Notes under the pieces: model-generated
Seen by the model: only the letters and a program-made list of their open reading frames with translations
The model's database searches: none
Told to the model about the DNA's origin: nothing
NCBI RefSeq assembly: GCF_019703515.2
Contig: NC_059368.1
Location: 32,981,891 to 33,045,890 of the forward strand
DNA from: Myxocyprinus asiaticus
Lineage: Eukaryota; Chordata; Actinopteri; Cypriniformes; Catostomidae
Direction: 5' to 3'
DNA: 64,000 nucleotides
Translations under genes and position numbers: made by a program
Shown here: piece by piece, positions 49,320 to 60,270 of the stretch
Position numbering within the stretch: position 1 is the first letter of the stretch
How the letters are laid out: each line of letters opens with the position of its first letter

Positions 49320-49416
49320 ATTATAACCTTTTGGCTGGCCGGCATGGGCCCCCTCTCTCCCTGGGCACCAGGGGGGCTGCCTGCCCTCCCCACCCTCCCT
49401 GTAGTTACGCCACTGA
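49320..49416 (-). repeat. Probable hAT-type element end
   Basis: The GC-rich stretch CATGGGCCCCCTCTCTCCC through GTAGTTACGCCACTG ends with the complement of CAGTGGCGTAACTAC, a hAT-style terminus. No partner end or target duplication was located, so this is a fragment. Confidence 0.45.
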
Positions 49417-50700
49417 TAGTCCAGACATTTTAGTTAAAGTTCTGGCTGCATGAGACTAGATACTCAATAATGGTCTCACTGGAGGAAAAGTTCTCCCTCG
49501 TCCTGTCGTAATTGATGATCCTGTTCCTGAACCACAAAACCCTGTTGATTTGGCTTCCGAATTCCGTCCTGTGTTCTGTGCAGTTGCACAAGTTTAATGA
49601 CGTGTTTGACTCCTCTGATAGTCTTGTGTCCTCCTCTGACAGCTCTCTGTTGCCTGTCAAGTCTCAAAAACATGATTTAATGTGAATGAATCAACCTATA
49701 TTAATGCACACCAACAAAAGTCATTTTTAAGGGTTATATCAAGTAGAAAAAGATCTTTAAGGTAACAAAGGCAGGTTACCACTTTTTGCAGTGTATCAAA
49801 AAAGGATTTGACAGGGAAATATAGCTTATTTTTGGGAAGCTGACTTGCCTATGTTCAAATGGATACCAACACTCTTGAACTTGAATTTGGTTCAGTTTTA
49901 TCAGATTTAATTTGAGCCAGATGTGACAGCCCAGGCCTGCTGATTAATTGTTAATATCTAATTGTTAAATAAGCATTTTTGCCTTATGCCTTCAAATAAA
50001 CAAGTCCAGAAAAACCTGTCAAAAATATCAACAGATCTTTTCCCTATGATCTTATGGCAGTTGCATCAGGGAACAAAGTGCAAATATTGCAACATGATCA
50101 CACTGGAAGTTGGCATGTTGTTTCCGAGAGTTCCAGTACCCTAGGATCGGCCATATTATGCTGACCTTTTTGCAATGGTTCCAGTGTGTTTAACTTCCCC
50201 TGTGGCGCAAATGGAAGCGGTGGAAATGTCTAGAACAGTGTGACATTACAATGTGGAGGAAGTAGAGAACAAGCCATTTTGGCAGTTTGGTTTCAACAAA
50301 CGCTCTTTTCGCATGAGGAAGTTTTGAGTTCTGAAACTTACAGTATGTTTTTATGTACAAACTCTTATATGTCAAAAAATCAAGGAAAATTTGATTCCTC
50401 ATGTCATGATCCCTTTAAAGTCCTAATATGTGGCTGAAAAGTAAGAGAAAAGCTTGGGAGACAGATGTTATATTTCTCATTAGACAGTGTGTAATGCTTT
50501 ACAATGACAATGGCATATTCATCACAAGAATAATAGTAAAATGGAAGAGTATTGCTTCGGAAATGCCCTTCTGGACTTTGTTTTCAGGCTGTCCAGAAAG
50601 TATCATAATAATATAAGAAGGATAATGCCCCACACAAAGATCATTTTTATTGTCAATAAAATGTTACAGCTGCACCCATACCAAATGCTGTTGATGGATA
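49417..50700. other. No gene recognised
   Basis: A 76-codon minus-strand frame at 49430-49660 is the only longer one; it shows no motif I recognise and overlaps another in a shifted register. The rest is AT-rich. Confidence 0.4.
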
Positions 50701-50702
50701 TA

Positions 50703-52321
50703 CAGTGCGTCCGGAAAGTATTCACAGCGCTTCACTTTTTCCACATTTTGTTATGTTACAACCTTATTCCAAAATGGATTAAATTCATTATTTTCCTCAA
50801 AATTCTACAAACAATACCCCATAATGACAACGTGAAATCTTTGCAAATTTATTAAAAATACAAAAAGAAAAAAAAAAAGAAAAAAAAAAGTCACATGTAC
50901 ATAAGTATTCACAGCCTTTGCTCAATACTTTGTTGAAGCATCTTTGGCACCAATTACAGCCTCAAGTCTTTTTGAGTATGATGCTACAATCTTGGCACAC
51001 CTATTTTTGGGCAGTTTCTCCCATTCTTCTTTGCAGGACCTCTCAAGCTCCATCAGGTTGGATGGGGAGCGTCAGTGCACAGCCATTTTCAGATCTCTCC
51101 AGAGATGTTCAATCGGGTTCAAGTCTGGGCTCTGGCTGGGCCACTCAAGGACATTCACAGAGTTGTCCCGGAGCCACTCCTTTGTTATCTTGGCTGTGTG
51201 CTTATGGTCATTGTCCTGTTGGAAGATGAACCTTCGCCCCAGTCTGAGGTCCAGAGTGCTCTGGAGCAGGTTTTCATCAAGGATGTCTCTGTACATTGCT
51301 GCATTCATCTTTCCCTCGATCCTGACTAGTCTCCCAGTTCCTGCTGCTGAAAAACATCCCCACAGCATGATGCTGCCACCACCATGCTTCACTGTAGGGA
51401 TGGTATTGGCCAGGTGATGAACGGTGCCTGGTTTCCTCCAGACATGACGCTTGCCATTCAGGCCAAAGTGTTCAATATTTGTTTCTCATGGTCTGAATGT
51501 CCTTCAGGTGCCTTTTGGCAAACTCCAGGTGGGCTGTCATGTGCCTTTTACTGAGGAGTGGCTTCCGTCTGGCCACTCTACCATACAGGCCTGATTGGTG
51601 GAGTGCTGCAGAGATGGTTGTTCTTCTGGAAGGTTCTCCTCTCTCCACAGAGAAATGCTGGAGCTCTGTCAGAGTGACCATCGGGTTCTTGGTCACCTCC
51701 CTGATTAAGGCCTTTCTCCCCTGATCGCTCAGTTTGGCCAGGTGGCCAGCTCTAGGAAGAGTCCTGGTGGTTCCAAACTTCTTCCATTTATGGATGATGG
51801 AGGCCACTGTGCTCATTGGGACCTTCAATGCTGCAGAAATTTTTCTGTACCCTTCCCCAGATCTGTGCCTAGATACAATCCTGTCTTGGAGGTCTACAGA
51901 CAATTCCTTGGACTTCATTGCTTGGTTTGTGCTCTGACATGCACTGTTAACTGTGGGACCTTATATAGACAGGTGTGTGCCTTTCCAAATCATGTCCAAT
52001 CAACTGAATTTACCACTTGTGGACTCCAATCAAGTTGTAGAAACATCTCAAGGATGATCAGTGGAAACAGGATGCACCTGAGCTCAATTTTGAGTGTCAT
52101 GGTAAAGGCTGTGAATACTTATGTACATGTGATTTTTTTTTCGCTTTTTATTTTTAATAAATTTGCAAAGATTTCAAACAAACTTCTTTCACATTGTCAT
52201 TATGGGGTATTGTTTGTAGAATTTTGAGGAAAATAATGAATTTAATCCATTTTGGAATAAGGCTGTAACATAACGAAATGTGGAAAAAGTGAAGCGCTGT
52301 GAATACTTTCCGGATGCACTG
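50703..52321 (-). mobile_element. Tc1 transposon, complete ends, TA flanks
   Basis: The 1,619-bp element has ends CAGTGCGTCCGGAAAGTATT and AATACTTTCCGGATGCACTG, near-perfect inverted repeats that extend for roughly 200 bases each. TA lies directly outside on both sides (50701-50702, 52322-52323), as expected for Tc1/mariner insertion. The transposase is on the minus strand and is nearly complete. The two terminal repeats differ by only a few bases in the outer part, which suggests fairly recent activity. Confidence 0.95.
50920..51918 (-). pseudogene. Tc1 transposase with deletion at first catalytic motif
   Basis: The frame starts MKSKELSVDLQDRIVSRHRS at 51918 and runs 148 codons through the paired-like DNA-binding domain (GYRKISAALKVPMSTVASII, then GRKALIREVTKNP) and LLSKRHMTAHLEFAKRHLKD. 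At MRNKY the reading frame hits TGA at 51472. The usual LWSDET segment with the first catalytic Asp is missing there. Past the junction another frame gives [50 protein letters not shown] (second Asp) and [17 protein letters not shown] (third residue, Glu). A TGA at about 51072 interrupts it; the C-terminus continues in frame to about 50920. Without these two lesions the length would fit a 340-residue Tc1 transposase. Confidence 0.9.
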
Positions 52322-52323
52322 TA

Positions 52324-53624
52324 GCTGAGGAGCCAGTTGCAACAAACCACTGTGGAAATACCCTTACTATTCTAACTATGGATTTTCTTAACTTAAGTGG
52401 TTAGTTGCAACTGGGCACAGATCTTAACTAGATAGAAGAATCATTTCAAACTGGACAGTTAGTGTAAAGATGGCCAAAAAACTCAATGAACCACTAACCA
52501 CACAACTTCCTGACAACGCATTTTGCTTTGTGTTTTCCACTGGTTGCATAGCCTGGCACAAAACTCACACCATTGGTATTGCACTGCTGAAATTAAGATT
52601 CTTTGCTGTTATGGAGTAATCTTACATTGTAAGTGTTTCACTTAGTTTCATAACCACAAGGGGGCACTCTTACCATGTACTACTTATTCATGTGATGGAC
52701 TATGCAGATTGATGTCTGGAGACTTTGGATGCTCACACACTGGTAATTGCTTCCATTCCCTCTACCTCTCTCTCTTCCTCTATACATCTGCTGGTCTGTC
52801 TGTCTGTCTCTCTCTCTCCCTCCCTCCCGGACGAGCTCTTTTTATGTTATCATACCATGCTCCTTTTAACAGGACAGTGGACTATGCCCATTATTACATA
52901 CTAATGTGGGTCTTATCAAACAGAATGTGGTTTGTAAGTCAAAACATAAGGAAATATCCTTTTGATTTGTCCCCCTCACCACATGACACTCTCAGCCCAT
53001 CTTAAACAGGAGCCAGTGAAACCTTTGATACATCTTCAATTCATCACCCTCTCAACTTGATTTAAAGATGACAGGTTTACAACCTGGCCCTCCCGGCATC
53101 TCTTTGACCATGTTGTTCCTATTAAACTTGCACGCACACACTTTTTTTATTCGAATTATTTTTACCCAGGATTTTTGTTCTCTGTTGTCTAGCAGAAGGT
53201 AGCTTTAAAGCAGGCTGAAATACATGGACAGCTTAAACCAAAGCTGTACAGTTTGTGTTTCTGCAAAACTACTGGGATCAATGCATATATATTATGTAAA
53301 ATATTTATATAATAATAGTATTTACATAATATTTGGGGGATACATTTATAGCAGATCACACTCTATAATGTATCATAGAAACACATTTGGAAGGAAATAT
53401 TCGAATCTCACAGCAAGTCTCATTCATCTACAAAGAATGAACTTGTACATATTTGACCTGTAATATAAACTGACACAATTTAATTTACTAATTAATTAAA
53501 AAGTGAAATTATTAAATGCAACAGTGGTTCTTAGTGGTCAAATTTCATGTTTTTCACAAAACATAACCCATTCAGTAATAATAGATATTCTTTCTCTGCG
53601 TATCTAATGATATATACATATACT
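52324..53624. other. No gene; pyrimidine-rich microsatellite near 52757-52829
   Basis: CT- and TCTG-type repeats occur at 52763-52829 (CTCTCTCTTCC, CTGTCTGTCTGTC, CTCTCTCTCCCTCCC). No supportable frame or element ends in the rest. Confidence 0.5.
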
Positions 53625-53646
53625 CAGGGTTGGGCTGTAATGGAAT

Positions 53647-55088
53647 ACAAGCCCCCCTTCTGAAAAAGTTGGGACAGTGTGAAAAGTGCTAATAAAAACA
53701 AATGGAGTGATTTATAAATTATATTCACCCTTTGCAATATTGAAAGCACTATAACTAAACATATTATGATGTTTTACCTTGTGAATTTCATTTTTTTTTT
53801 TTTTTTTTAATGTACAGTAATTTCAGATCAGATGATTGCAACACACTCCAAAAAAGTTGGGACAGTCGAGTGTTTACCACTGTGAAACATCACCATTTCT
53901 TCTAATAACACTTATTAAGCATTTAGGCACTGAAGACACAAGTTTGTTAAGTTTAAAACGTGGAATGTTCCCCCATTCATCCATTATGAACATCAGGACT
54001 GCCAATCTAGCACCTGCACTCTGCTTATTCGGCCAGTATGTGGTTTGAAGTTGTCCTGCTGAAAATTCCGGGATGTCCCTGGAAAAGACGGTGCTGGATG
54101 GCAGTATATGTTGCTCCAAAATTTGTAAATACCTGTCTGCATTAATAGTGCCCTCACAGATGTGCGAGTTACCCATGCCGTTGCCTAAACAGACACTGGC
54201 TTTTGGACCTGACACTGATAGCAGCTTGGATGGTCCTTTTCCTCTTTGTCCTAGAGAACACGACAGCTGTGTTTTTAAAAAACTATTTGAAATATGGACT
54301 CATCAGACCAAAAAACAGGGTTCCACTGTTCTAATTTCCATCTAAGATGAGACCGAGCCTAGAGAAGTCGGCAGCACTTCTGGACAGTGTTGATGTAGGG
54401 CTTCTGCATTGCATAGTGAAGTCTTAACTTGCATCTGTGGATGCAGCGGCGAGTGGTGTTGACTAACAAAGGTTTACTACAGTAATCCCAAGCCCATGTT
54501 CATGATATCCATTACAGATGAATGATGTTTTTTAAGACAGTGATGTCTGAAGGATCAGAGATCATGCAAATTCAGAAGTGGTTTTCGTCTTGCCCTTTAC
54601 GCACCGAGATTTGACCATATTCCTTGAATCTTTTAACAATGTTGTGCACTGTAGAGGGTGAAATTCCCAAAATCCTTTCAATTTGTCTTTGGGGAACATT
54701 GTTCTCAAAGTGCTAGATTATTTGCTGAAGCATCTGTTGGCAAATAGACAAGTCTCAAATGATCCTTGCTCTTGAAGGACTAAGCTGTTTTTGGAGGCTC
54801 CTTATATACAATGACATGACTGCCTCACCTGTTTAACATCTCCTGTTTCACATTGTCTTGTTATTTTTTATTCATCAAATTAATTAGTCTTAAATTGCCC
54901 CTGTCTCAAATTTCTTGGAGTGTGTTGCAGTCATCTGATTTGAAATTACTGTAAATAAAACATTGAAATGAAATTCACATGGTAACACATAATATAATGT
55001 GTAGTTGTAATGTTTTTAATTTAGCAAAGGGTGAATATAATTTACAAATCACTACTTTCATACTGTCCCAACTTTCTTGGAATTGGGG
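53647..55088 (-). mobile_element. Tc1/mariner-like element with long inverted repeats
   Basis: The 1,442-bp element has inverted ends of about 200 bases: the left side includes AAAAAGTTGGGACAGTGTGA, GTGATTTATAAATTATATTC and ACACACTCCAAAAAAGTTGG, and the right side has their complements (CTTGGAGTGTGTTGCAG near 54915-54931, ATACTGTCCCAACTTTCTTG near 55060). TA is present on both sides (53645-53646, 55089-55090). A T-run at 53792-53809 interrupts the left repeat. The interior carries a minus-strand transposase remnant. Confidence 0.85.
53890..54770 (-). pseudogene. Tc1/mariner-like transposase, heavily decayed
   Basis: On the minus strand, 54720-54580 encodes a helix-turn-helix region (NVPQRQIERILGISPSTVHN then IVKRFKEYG in mixed frames). 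It is followed by a conserved run near 54340-54300 (NSGTLFFGLMSPYFK in style) and, at 54215-53874, HICEGTINADRYLQILEQHI and LPSSTVF. The catalytic QDN-type Asp segment is degraded (GQLQTTYWPN in its place). Frames change repeatedly and many stops are present. The assignment to Tc1/mariner rests on domain order, TA flanks and the DNA-binding region. Confidence 0.65.
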
Positions 55089-55758
55089 TACATGTAACAG
55101 CATTAATACAAAAATGAAGTAACTGTATTCAGCTCCTGTTACATTTTCAATCACCTGTATTCAGAATACAGTTACTTAAAAAATTTTTGTTGTAACATAC
55201 AGGCATTTTAATGTCCATATCTCACTTAAAACAAAATCTCATACAAAGTGATTCGCAAAGAATTATAAAACAATAAAAACACAAAGATTGAGTAAAAGAA
55301 TCAAAAGCACCCAAATAAAAATAAATAATAAATAATATGCAATAAAAATAATATATATGCATAAATGCACGCAAGCCTATTTAAAATCATTAATGTACTA
55401 TATTGTTGTCACATGACCACACTATTTTGTTTAATTTCTGCAAATGTCATCCAGTTCTCATCTCGGAAAGAAATTGTTTATCTGCGTTTCTTATCTAATT
55501 TTGTGTGGAAATGTATTATTCTTGGTCAATACAATCAAATAATGGTTTAAGAAGATTAAAATGTCGTTAAAAAATTAAAATACTGTAGTTGATCACAAAC
55601 TGCCTTCTGTTTGCCTTCTGCCTTCCAAATAAAACATTAGTGTCCACATCTAATTTAAAGTATCCTACAAGTATTCTGAATATGTAACCTTTTATGTGAT
55701 GCATTGGAATACAATACTGAATACATTTAAGAAGGAGTAAGTATTCTGCCCAACCTTG

Positions 55759-57599
55759 TACATTAAATCGTCGCTGTCCGATGAAAAACACGTATCTCCA
55801 CTTTTGGCAATTTGGGCTTTTTACCATCGATGGAATGCACCGAATTATTATAGTTTGAACTGTGCATCGAAATGACCAATGAAAAGATGTTTAATCATTC
55901 TATCTGTTTAACAAGTATCTCCATTGGTCTTGAGAAGTGTCCATCAATACCACGTATGTCCCGCCCTTACGTTTTGAAGAGCATCAACTAATTTACCTCA
56001 GCTGTCAGGCTGAAGTGTAGTAAAGAGAATGCCTACATCGCGTTGGCTCTGTGATTTCCCTGACAACCAAAGCCATGCATGCACAATGTCAGGAGGCTTT
56101 AAAAAGTAGACTACTGTATACCAGCCATATGGCTGCCAGATTTTGATCTTCACGAAACTGCTAGTGAAAATTAATTCTCACAGGCAATTTATGCGTTCGA
56201 CCCTGAAAATATGTCTCGAACCCGAACTGTCCACTCAACTACCGGACTAGAAACCCTAGTCATAAAACTGATTTTGATCTAAAAAAGTAAGTGAAAGCTC
56301 ATATTATATCCAAAAATAAATTCTCTAGCAATCGATAACCTACCAACTGAGTTCTGGGAACACAAACAGTTAGAATCGAGTCTGTAACTGAACATGTGCC
56401 ATTGGAACCCATGATAAGACAAAAGTGTATGTCCATGTTCGCTTACAAAAATCCATGCAAGTCCAATTAAAATATTGAACAGTTCACTAACAGATGTGCA
56501 ATTATAGAATTCTATTTATGGTGCTTAGGGTGACTTATTATGTTATTTTCGATTCATTTTGTAAGATTGTTTATGAGAAAAAGAGTTTTTCCATGCTCTT
56601 GAATTTTATTTTTATTATTTTTATTTATTTATTTATTTTGGAGATATGTGCTCAGACAGTGACGACATACTGTATAATACTTTTAAACAACATGACTTAA
56701 TGAAGTAGAGTGAGTGTTAGAGGGCTGCTCTAAGAAACTTGCTCTGAGTGAAGTTTCCATCATCAATGCAACTGCAGTTTAGGCATCTAAAAAATGCATT
56801 TTCAGGTACATTACAGAGTGGTTAGTTAGGTGTGTGGATATTCCAGGATCATGACGCTTTAAAGAGTGGCAGAGGAATGCTCTTTAATGAACATATCCAA
56901 ATATCAGCCTCATAGCTTGCTGGGAAGACTTTTCAAGTCTTATCAATCAGAAATATCAATATTTGTGTTTTTAACAGTTAATAGACACTTTTACCCAAAC
57001 CAACTTTTATTGCAACTTTTATTAACACTTACTGCAGGAACATTTCCCTTGGAGCAACCTTGGGTCAAGTGCATGGGTGATTGCTCAAAGATTGCCCCTA
57101 GCAGGATTTGTTTTAATTACCAGCCCAGAACTTTTTTAATATCTGAATCAAGCCAAGAACATTCTTTCTTAATATCTGGCTCAGAACGTTACACTGAGGA
57201 ACATGGATGATGGCTGTAATTTCAGCATCAGTGGGACAGAGTGGTATGGCTTCTGCACTCTAGTTAGCCCTCCGATTATTCCCTGCATGACTCCACTGCC
57301 AGTGCCAGTCTCTTTTCTTCTCCATGCCAGGGGAATAGAGTTGTGGGCAGAAATCTCAAAAATTGAGAGCCATCAGCACAGACACCGATGGCTATTTGAA
57401 CAAGCCAAAAAACCTTGGCATAATTCCTAAACCCAAAGATGTGCAAATGAGCCCTTTGAGTGCAGGAGGATGGGGACCAAGATAGCTAATGAAGCAATGT
57501 GGCTAAAGGTACAGGCTTCAAAGGAAAGACGAAAGCACTATTCGGACAGGTCTATTTTTTACTAAGGAGGTTAGATAAATTAATATTTCACACATATAC
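55759..57599. other. No gene recognised
   Basis: Frames near 56866-57430 (114 and 75 codons) overlap by a few bases in different registers and show no domain. AT-rich otherwise; no element ends were recognised. Confidence 0.4.
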
Positions 57600-57877
57600 T
57601 TTGTAATTTTAATCCCATCTGAAACAAACACGACTTTAGTGGAACACAAAAGGAGATGTTAGGCAGTATGTTAGATTCAGTCACTATTCACTTTTATTGT
57701 ATCTTTTATTTTCTTTTTCTCCATACAATAAAAGTGAATGGTTACTCCCTTTGATTTATTTGACATCTTTTGTTTTCCAGAAAAAGAAAAAAGAAAAGAA
57801 AAAAAAGTCGGGGTTGACAACACGAGGGTGAGTTAATCATCACAGAATTATAATTTTTGAGTGAACTGTCTCTTTAA
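57600..57877 (+). repeat. TTAA-ended short element, degraded copy
   Basis: The right end AACACGAGGGTGAGTTAATC and TTTTTGAGTGAACTGTCTCT then TTAA at 57874-57877 matches the family whose left end is seen at 39919. The interior has the family's self-complementary core: CACTTTTATTGTAT near 57690 against ATACAATAAAAGTG near 57723. The left end is degraded beyond recognition. Confidence 0.55.
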
Positions 57878-58496
57878 ATGCATTTCTCATTTATGTTACA
57901 TTATGATTTGAGCATTGTCACATGTTGCATCTTAACCTCATTCTATCCATCTATATAACTTATGTTAATGGCTTTAGATTAACAGTTGGCTTTAAGTAAT
58001 GAACTAAAATATTATTTAAATACATTAAAGGTTGACATTGTTTGCTATACCCATATTAGCAGGAATTTCCACTCATCTCATTTCAGAGATTTTAGACTGA
58101 TAACCCCACAGGCATTAGCCACTTAGTTAATGGCCCACTTTAATTATCTTTGGTCATCTCATGTGATTCCACTCACTTAATAATAATATAATTAATTATG
58201 AATAAAGTATATATAAAAATAGAATAATTCAGATTAATTAAATATAATACATTATTGTGGCAGACAATTGGTATGGCAATGCAAAAAGTGGCTTTAGAAA
58301 TCAGTATATTGTTTATTTCCATATCAATGAATATATGAATATAAATCTATCATTGGCCTGCAGCCCACAGCAATCCATTTAGCAATTGAATAGGCTATCT
58401 GAGGTAGACTTATTAGGCTTTTCTAAGAACACTTTTATCAACACGTGTCAGATGGATGCTTTTCGGGCGTCTCACTTTGGCTGTGTCGTGCCATAA
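57878..58496. other. No feature recognised
   Basis: AT-rich DNA, no supportable frame or repeat end. Confidence 0.4.
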
Positions 58497-59648
58497 ATGA
58501 ACAGTGTGAAGGACATCACTCTTCAACTTGAAAAATTACTATTACAATTTGAAAAAAATGTTCAGAACTTCTTAAACTACTTCAAAGAGTTCTCATCAAA
58601 AAATCCTCAATGTGCAGCAATGACAGCTTTGCAGATCCTTGGCATTCTAGCTGTCAGTTTGTCCAGACACTCAGGTGACATTTGCCCACGCTTCCTGTAG
58701 CACCTGCCATAGATGTGACTGTCTTGTTGGATACTTCTCACGCACCTTACAGTCTAGCTGATCCCACAAAAGCTCAATGGGGTTAAGATCCATAACACTC
58801 TTGTCCAATTATCTGTTGTCCAATGTCTGTGTTTCTTTGCCCACTCTAACCTTTTCATTTTGTTTTTCTGTTTCAAAAGTGGCTTTTTATTTGCAATTCT
58901 TCCCATAAGGCCTGCACCCCTGAGTCTTCTCTTTACTGTTGTACATGAAACTGGTGTTGAGCGGGTAGAATTCAATGAAGCTGTTAGCTGAGGACATGTG
59001 AGGCGTCTATTTCTCAAATTAGAGACTCTGATGTACTTATCCTCTTGTTTAGTTGTACATCTGGCCTTCCACATCTCTTTCTGTCCTTGTTAGAGCCAGT
59101 TGTCCTTTGTCTTTGAAGACTGTAGTGTACACCTTTGTATGAAATTCAATACTTCAGTTTTTTTTGGCAGTTTCAAGCATTGTATAGCCTTCATTCCTCA
59201 AAACAATGATTGACTGACGAGTTTCTAGAGAAAGCTGTTTCTTTTTTTGCCATTTTTGACCTAATATTGACCTTAAGACATGCCAGTCTATTGCATACTG
59301 TGGCAACTCAAAAACAAACTCAAAGACAATGTTAAGCTTCATTTAACGAACCAAATAGCTTTCAACTGTGATATAGTTGAAATAATGGCAAGTGATTTTG
59401 TAGTACCAAATTAGCAATTTAGCAAGATTACTCAAGGATAAGGTGTTGGAATAATGGCTGCTGGAAATGGGGCCTGTCTAGATTTGATCAAAAATTACTT
59501 TTTTCAAATAGTGATGATGCTGTTTTTTTACATCAGTAATGTCCTGACTATACTTTGTGATCAGTTAAATGCCACTTTGGTGAATTAAAGTACCAATTTC
59601 CTTCCGAAACAGCACAATCTGTACATTATTCCAAACTTTTGGCTGCTA

Positions 59649-59653
<5 letters not shown>
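58497..59653 (-). mobile_element. Internally deleted Tc1 transposon
   Basis: The right terminal repeat reads CATTATTCCAAACTTTTGGC then TGCTAGTGTG and is followed by TA. The element runs leftward through a transposase N-terminal half and then jumps, near 58795, directly to the C-terminal region: frames next to LWDQLD-like sequence and the CTGCACATTGAGGA-type tail. The segment between the first catalytic Asp and the last Glu is missing. The left terminal repeat near 58497 is not recognisable. Confidence 0.8.
58754..59256 (-). pseudogene. Tc1 transposase fragment, catalytic core deleted
   Basis: The start MAKKK lies near 59252, followed after a 1-base loss in the A-run by QLSLETRQSIIVLRNEGYTM (DNA-binding domain). 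A further piece at 59074-58754 gives CTTKQEDKYIRVSNLRNRRL, VSCTTVKRRLRGAGLMGRIA, KKPLLKQKNKMKRLEWAKKH and NWTRVLW. Here it joins ILTPLSFCGIS instead of the SDES motif, marking the deletion junction. No catalytic Asp remains, so the product could only have bound DNA. Confidence 0.8.

Positions 59654-59717
<64 letters not shown>
59654..59717. repeat. (TA)n microsatellite between two Tc1-type ends
   Basis: 64 bases of pure TA alternation. The Tc1 right end touches it on the left and a MITE starts directly after it. Confidence 0.95.
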
Positions 59718-59720
<3 letters not shown>

Positions 59721-60064
59721 TGCCATTCAAAAGTTTGGGGTCACTTACTCATTCTTTATTATAATCTTTTCCCCATTTTAGAATAATTGTAAAGTCATTA
59801 AAACTATGGAATAACAGAAATTGACCTATGGGAATTATGTTGTGACTAAAAAAAAATCCCAAATAAATAAAAACGATGTTATATTTTATCAACTTCAAAG
59901 TAGCCACCCTTTGCCTAGAATTTGCAGACATGTACTCTTGGCATTTTCTCAACCAACTTCTTGAGGTATCACCCTGGGATGCTTTTTAAACAGTATTGAA
60001 GGAGTTCCCATCTATGCTGGGCACTTATTGGCTGCTTTTCTTTATTATTCATTCCAAGTCATCT

Positions 60065-60095
<31 letters not shown>

Positions 60096-60268
60096 CTATT
60101 TTTATAAAATTTTAGTTTTGTAATGAAATAAATTAATATGTTGGCACAATTCTATTTTTGTCTACAAAACTAATTTCAAACATTTAAGCATATGCCTTCA
60201 GATCAAAAGGTTTTTAAGATCATAAGAAACATTTCAGTCAAGTGGCCCAAAACTTTTGAACGGCAGTG
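59718..60268. mobile_element. Tc1/mariner-type MITE, TA flanks
   Basis: The 551-bp element has ends CACTGCCATTCAAAAGTTTG and CAAAACTTTTGAACGGCAGTG, inverted repeats with one mismatch in the outer 17 bases. TA lies on both sides (59716-59717, 60269-60270). The interior is AT-rich with an A-run at 60069-60094 and no coding capacity. Subterminal sequence (GGGGTCACTTACTCATTCTT) is typical of a widespread fish Tc1-derived MITE. Confidence 0.9.
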
Positions 60269-60270
60269 TA

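Larger units (their letters stand above)
53625..55758. mobile_element. Short element with CAGGGTTGGGC ends, split by a Tc1 insertion
   Basis: The left end CAGGGTTGGGCTGTAATGG at 53625 and the right end AGTATTCTGCCCAACCTTG at 55758 are inverted matches. The left part stops after 22 bases at a TA, where a Tc1-like transposon (53647-55088) is inserted; the element resumes after TA at 55089. Without the insert it is about 690 bp, AT-rich and non-coding. Flanking 8-mers (CATATACT and TACATTAA) do not match, so a target duplication is not seen. The superfamily is probably hAT but that is from terminus style only. Confidence 0.6.

Noticed and set aside
49430..49673. 76- and 65-codon minus-strand frames
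   Set aside because: They overlap in two registers without a recognised motif. A host exon cannot be excluded but nothing supports one.
56866..57430. Adjacent 114- and 75-codon plus-strand frames
   Set aside because: They are in different registers, show no domain or splice evidence, and composition is ordinary for chance frames.
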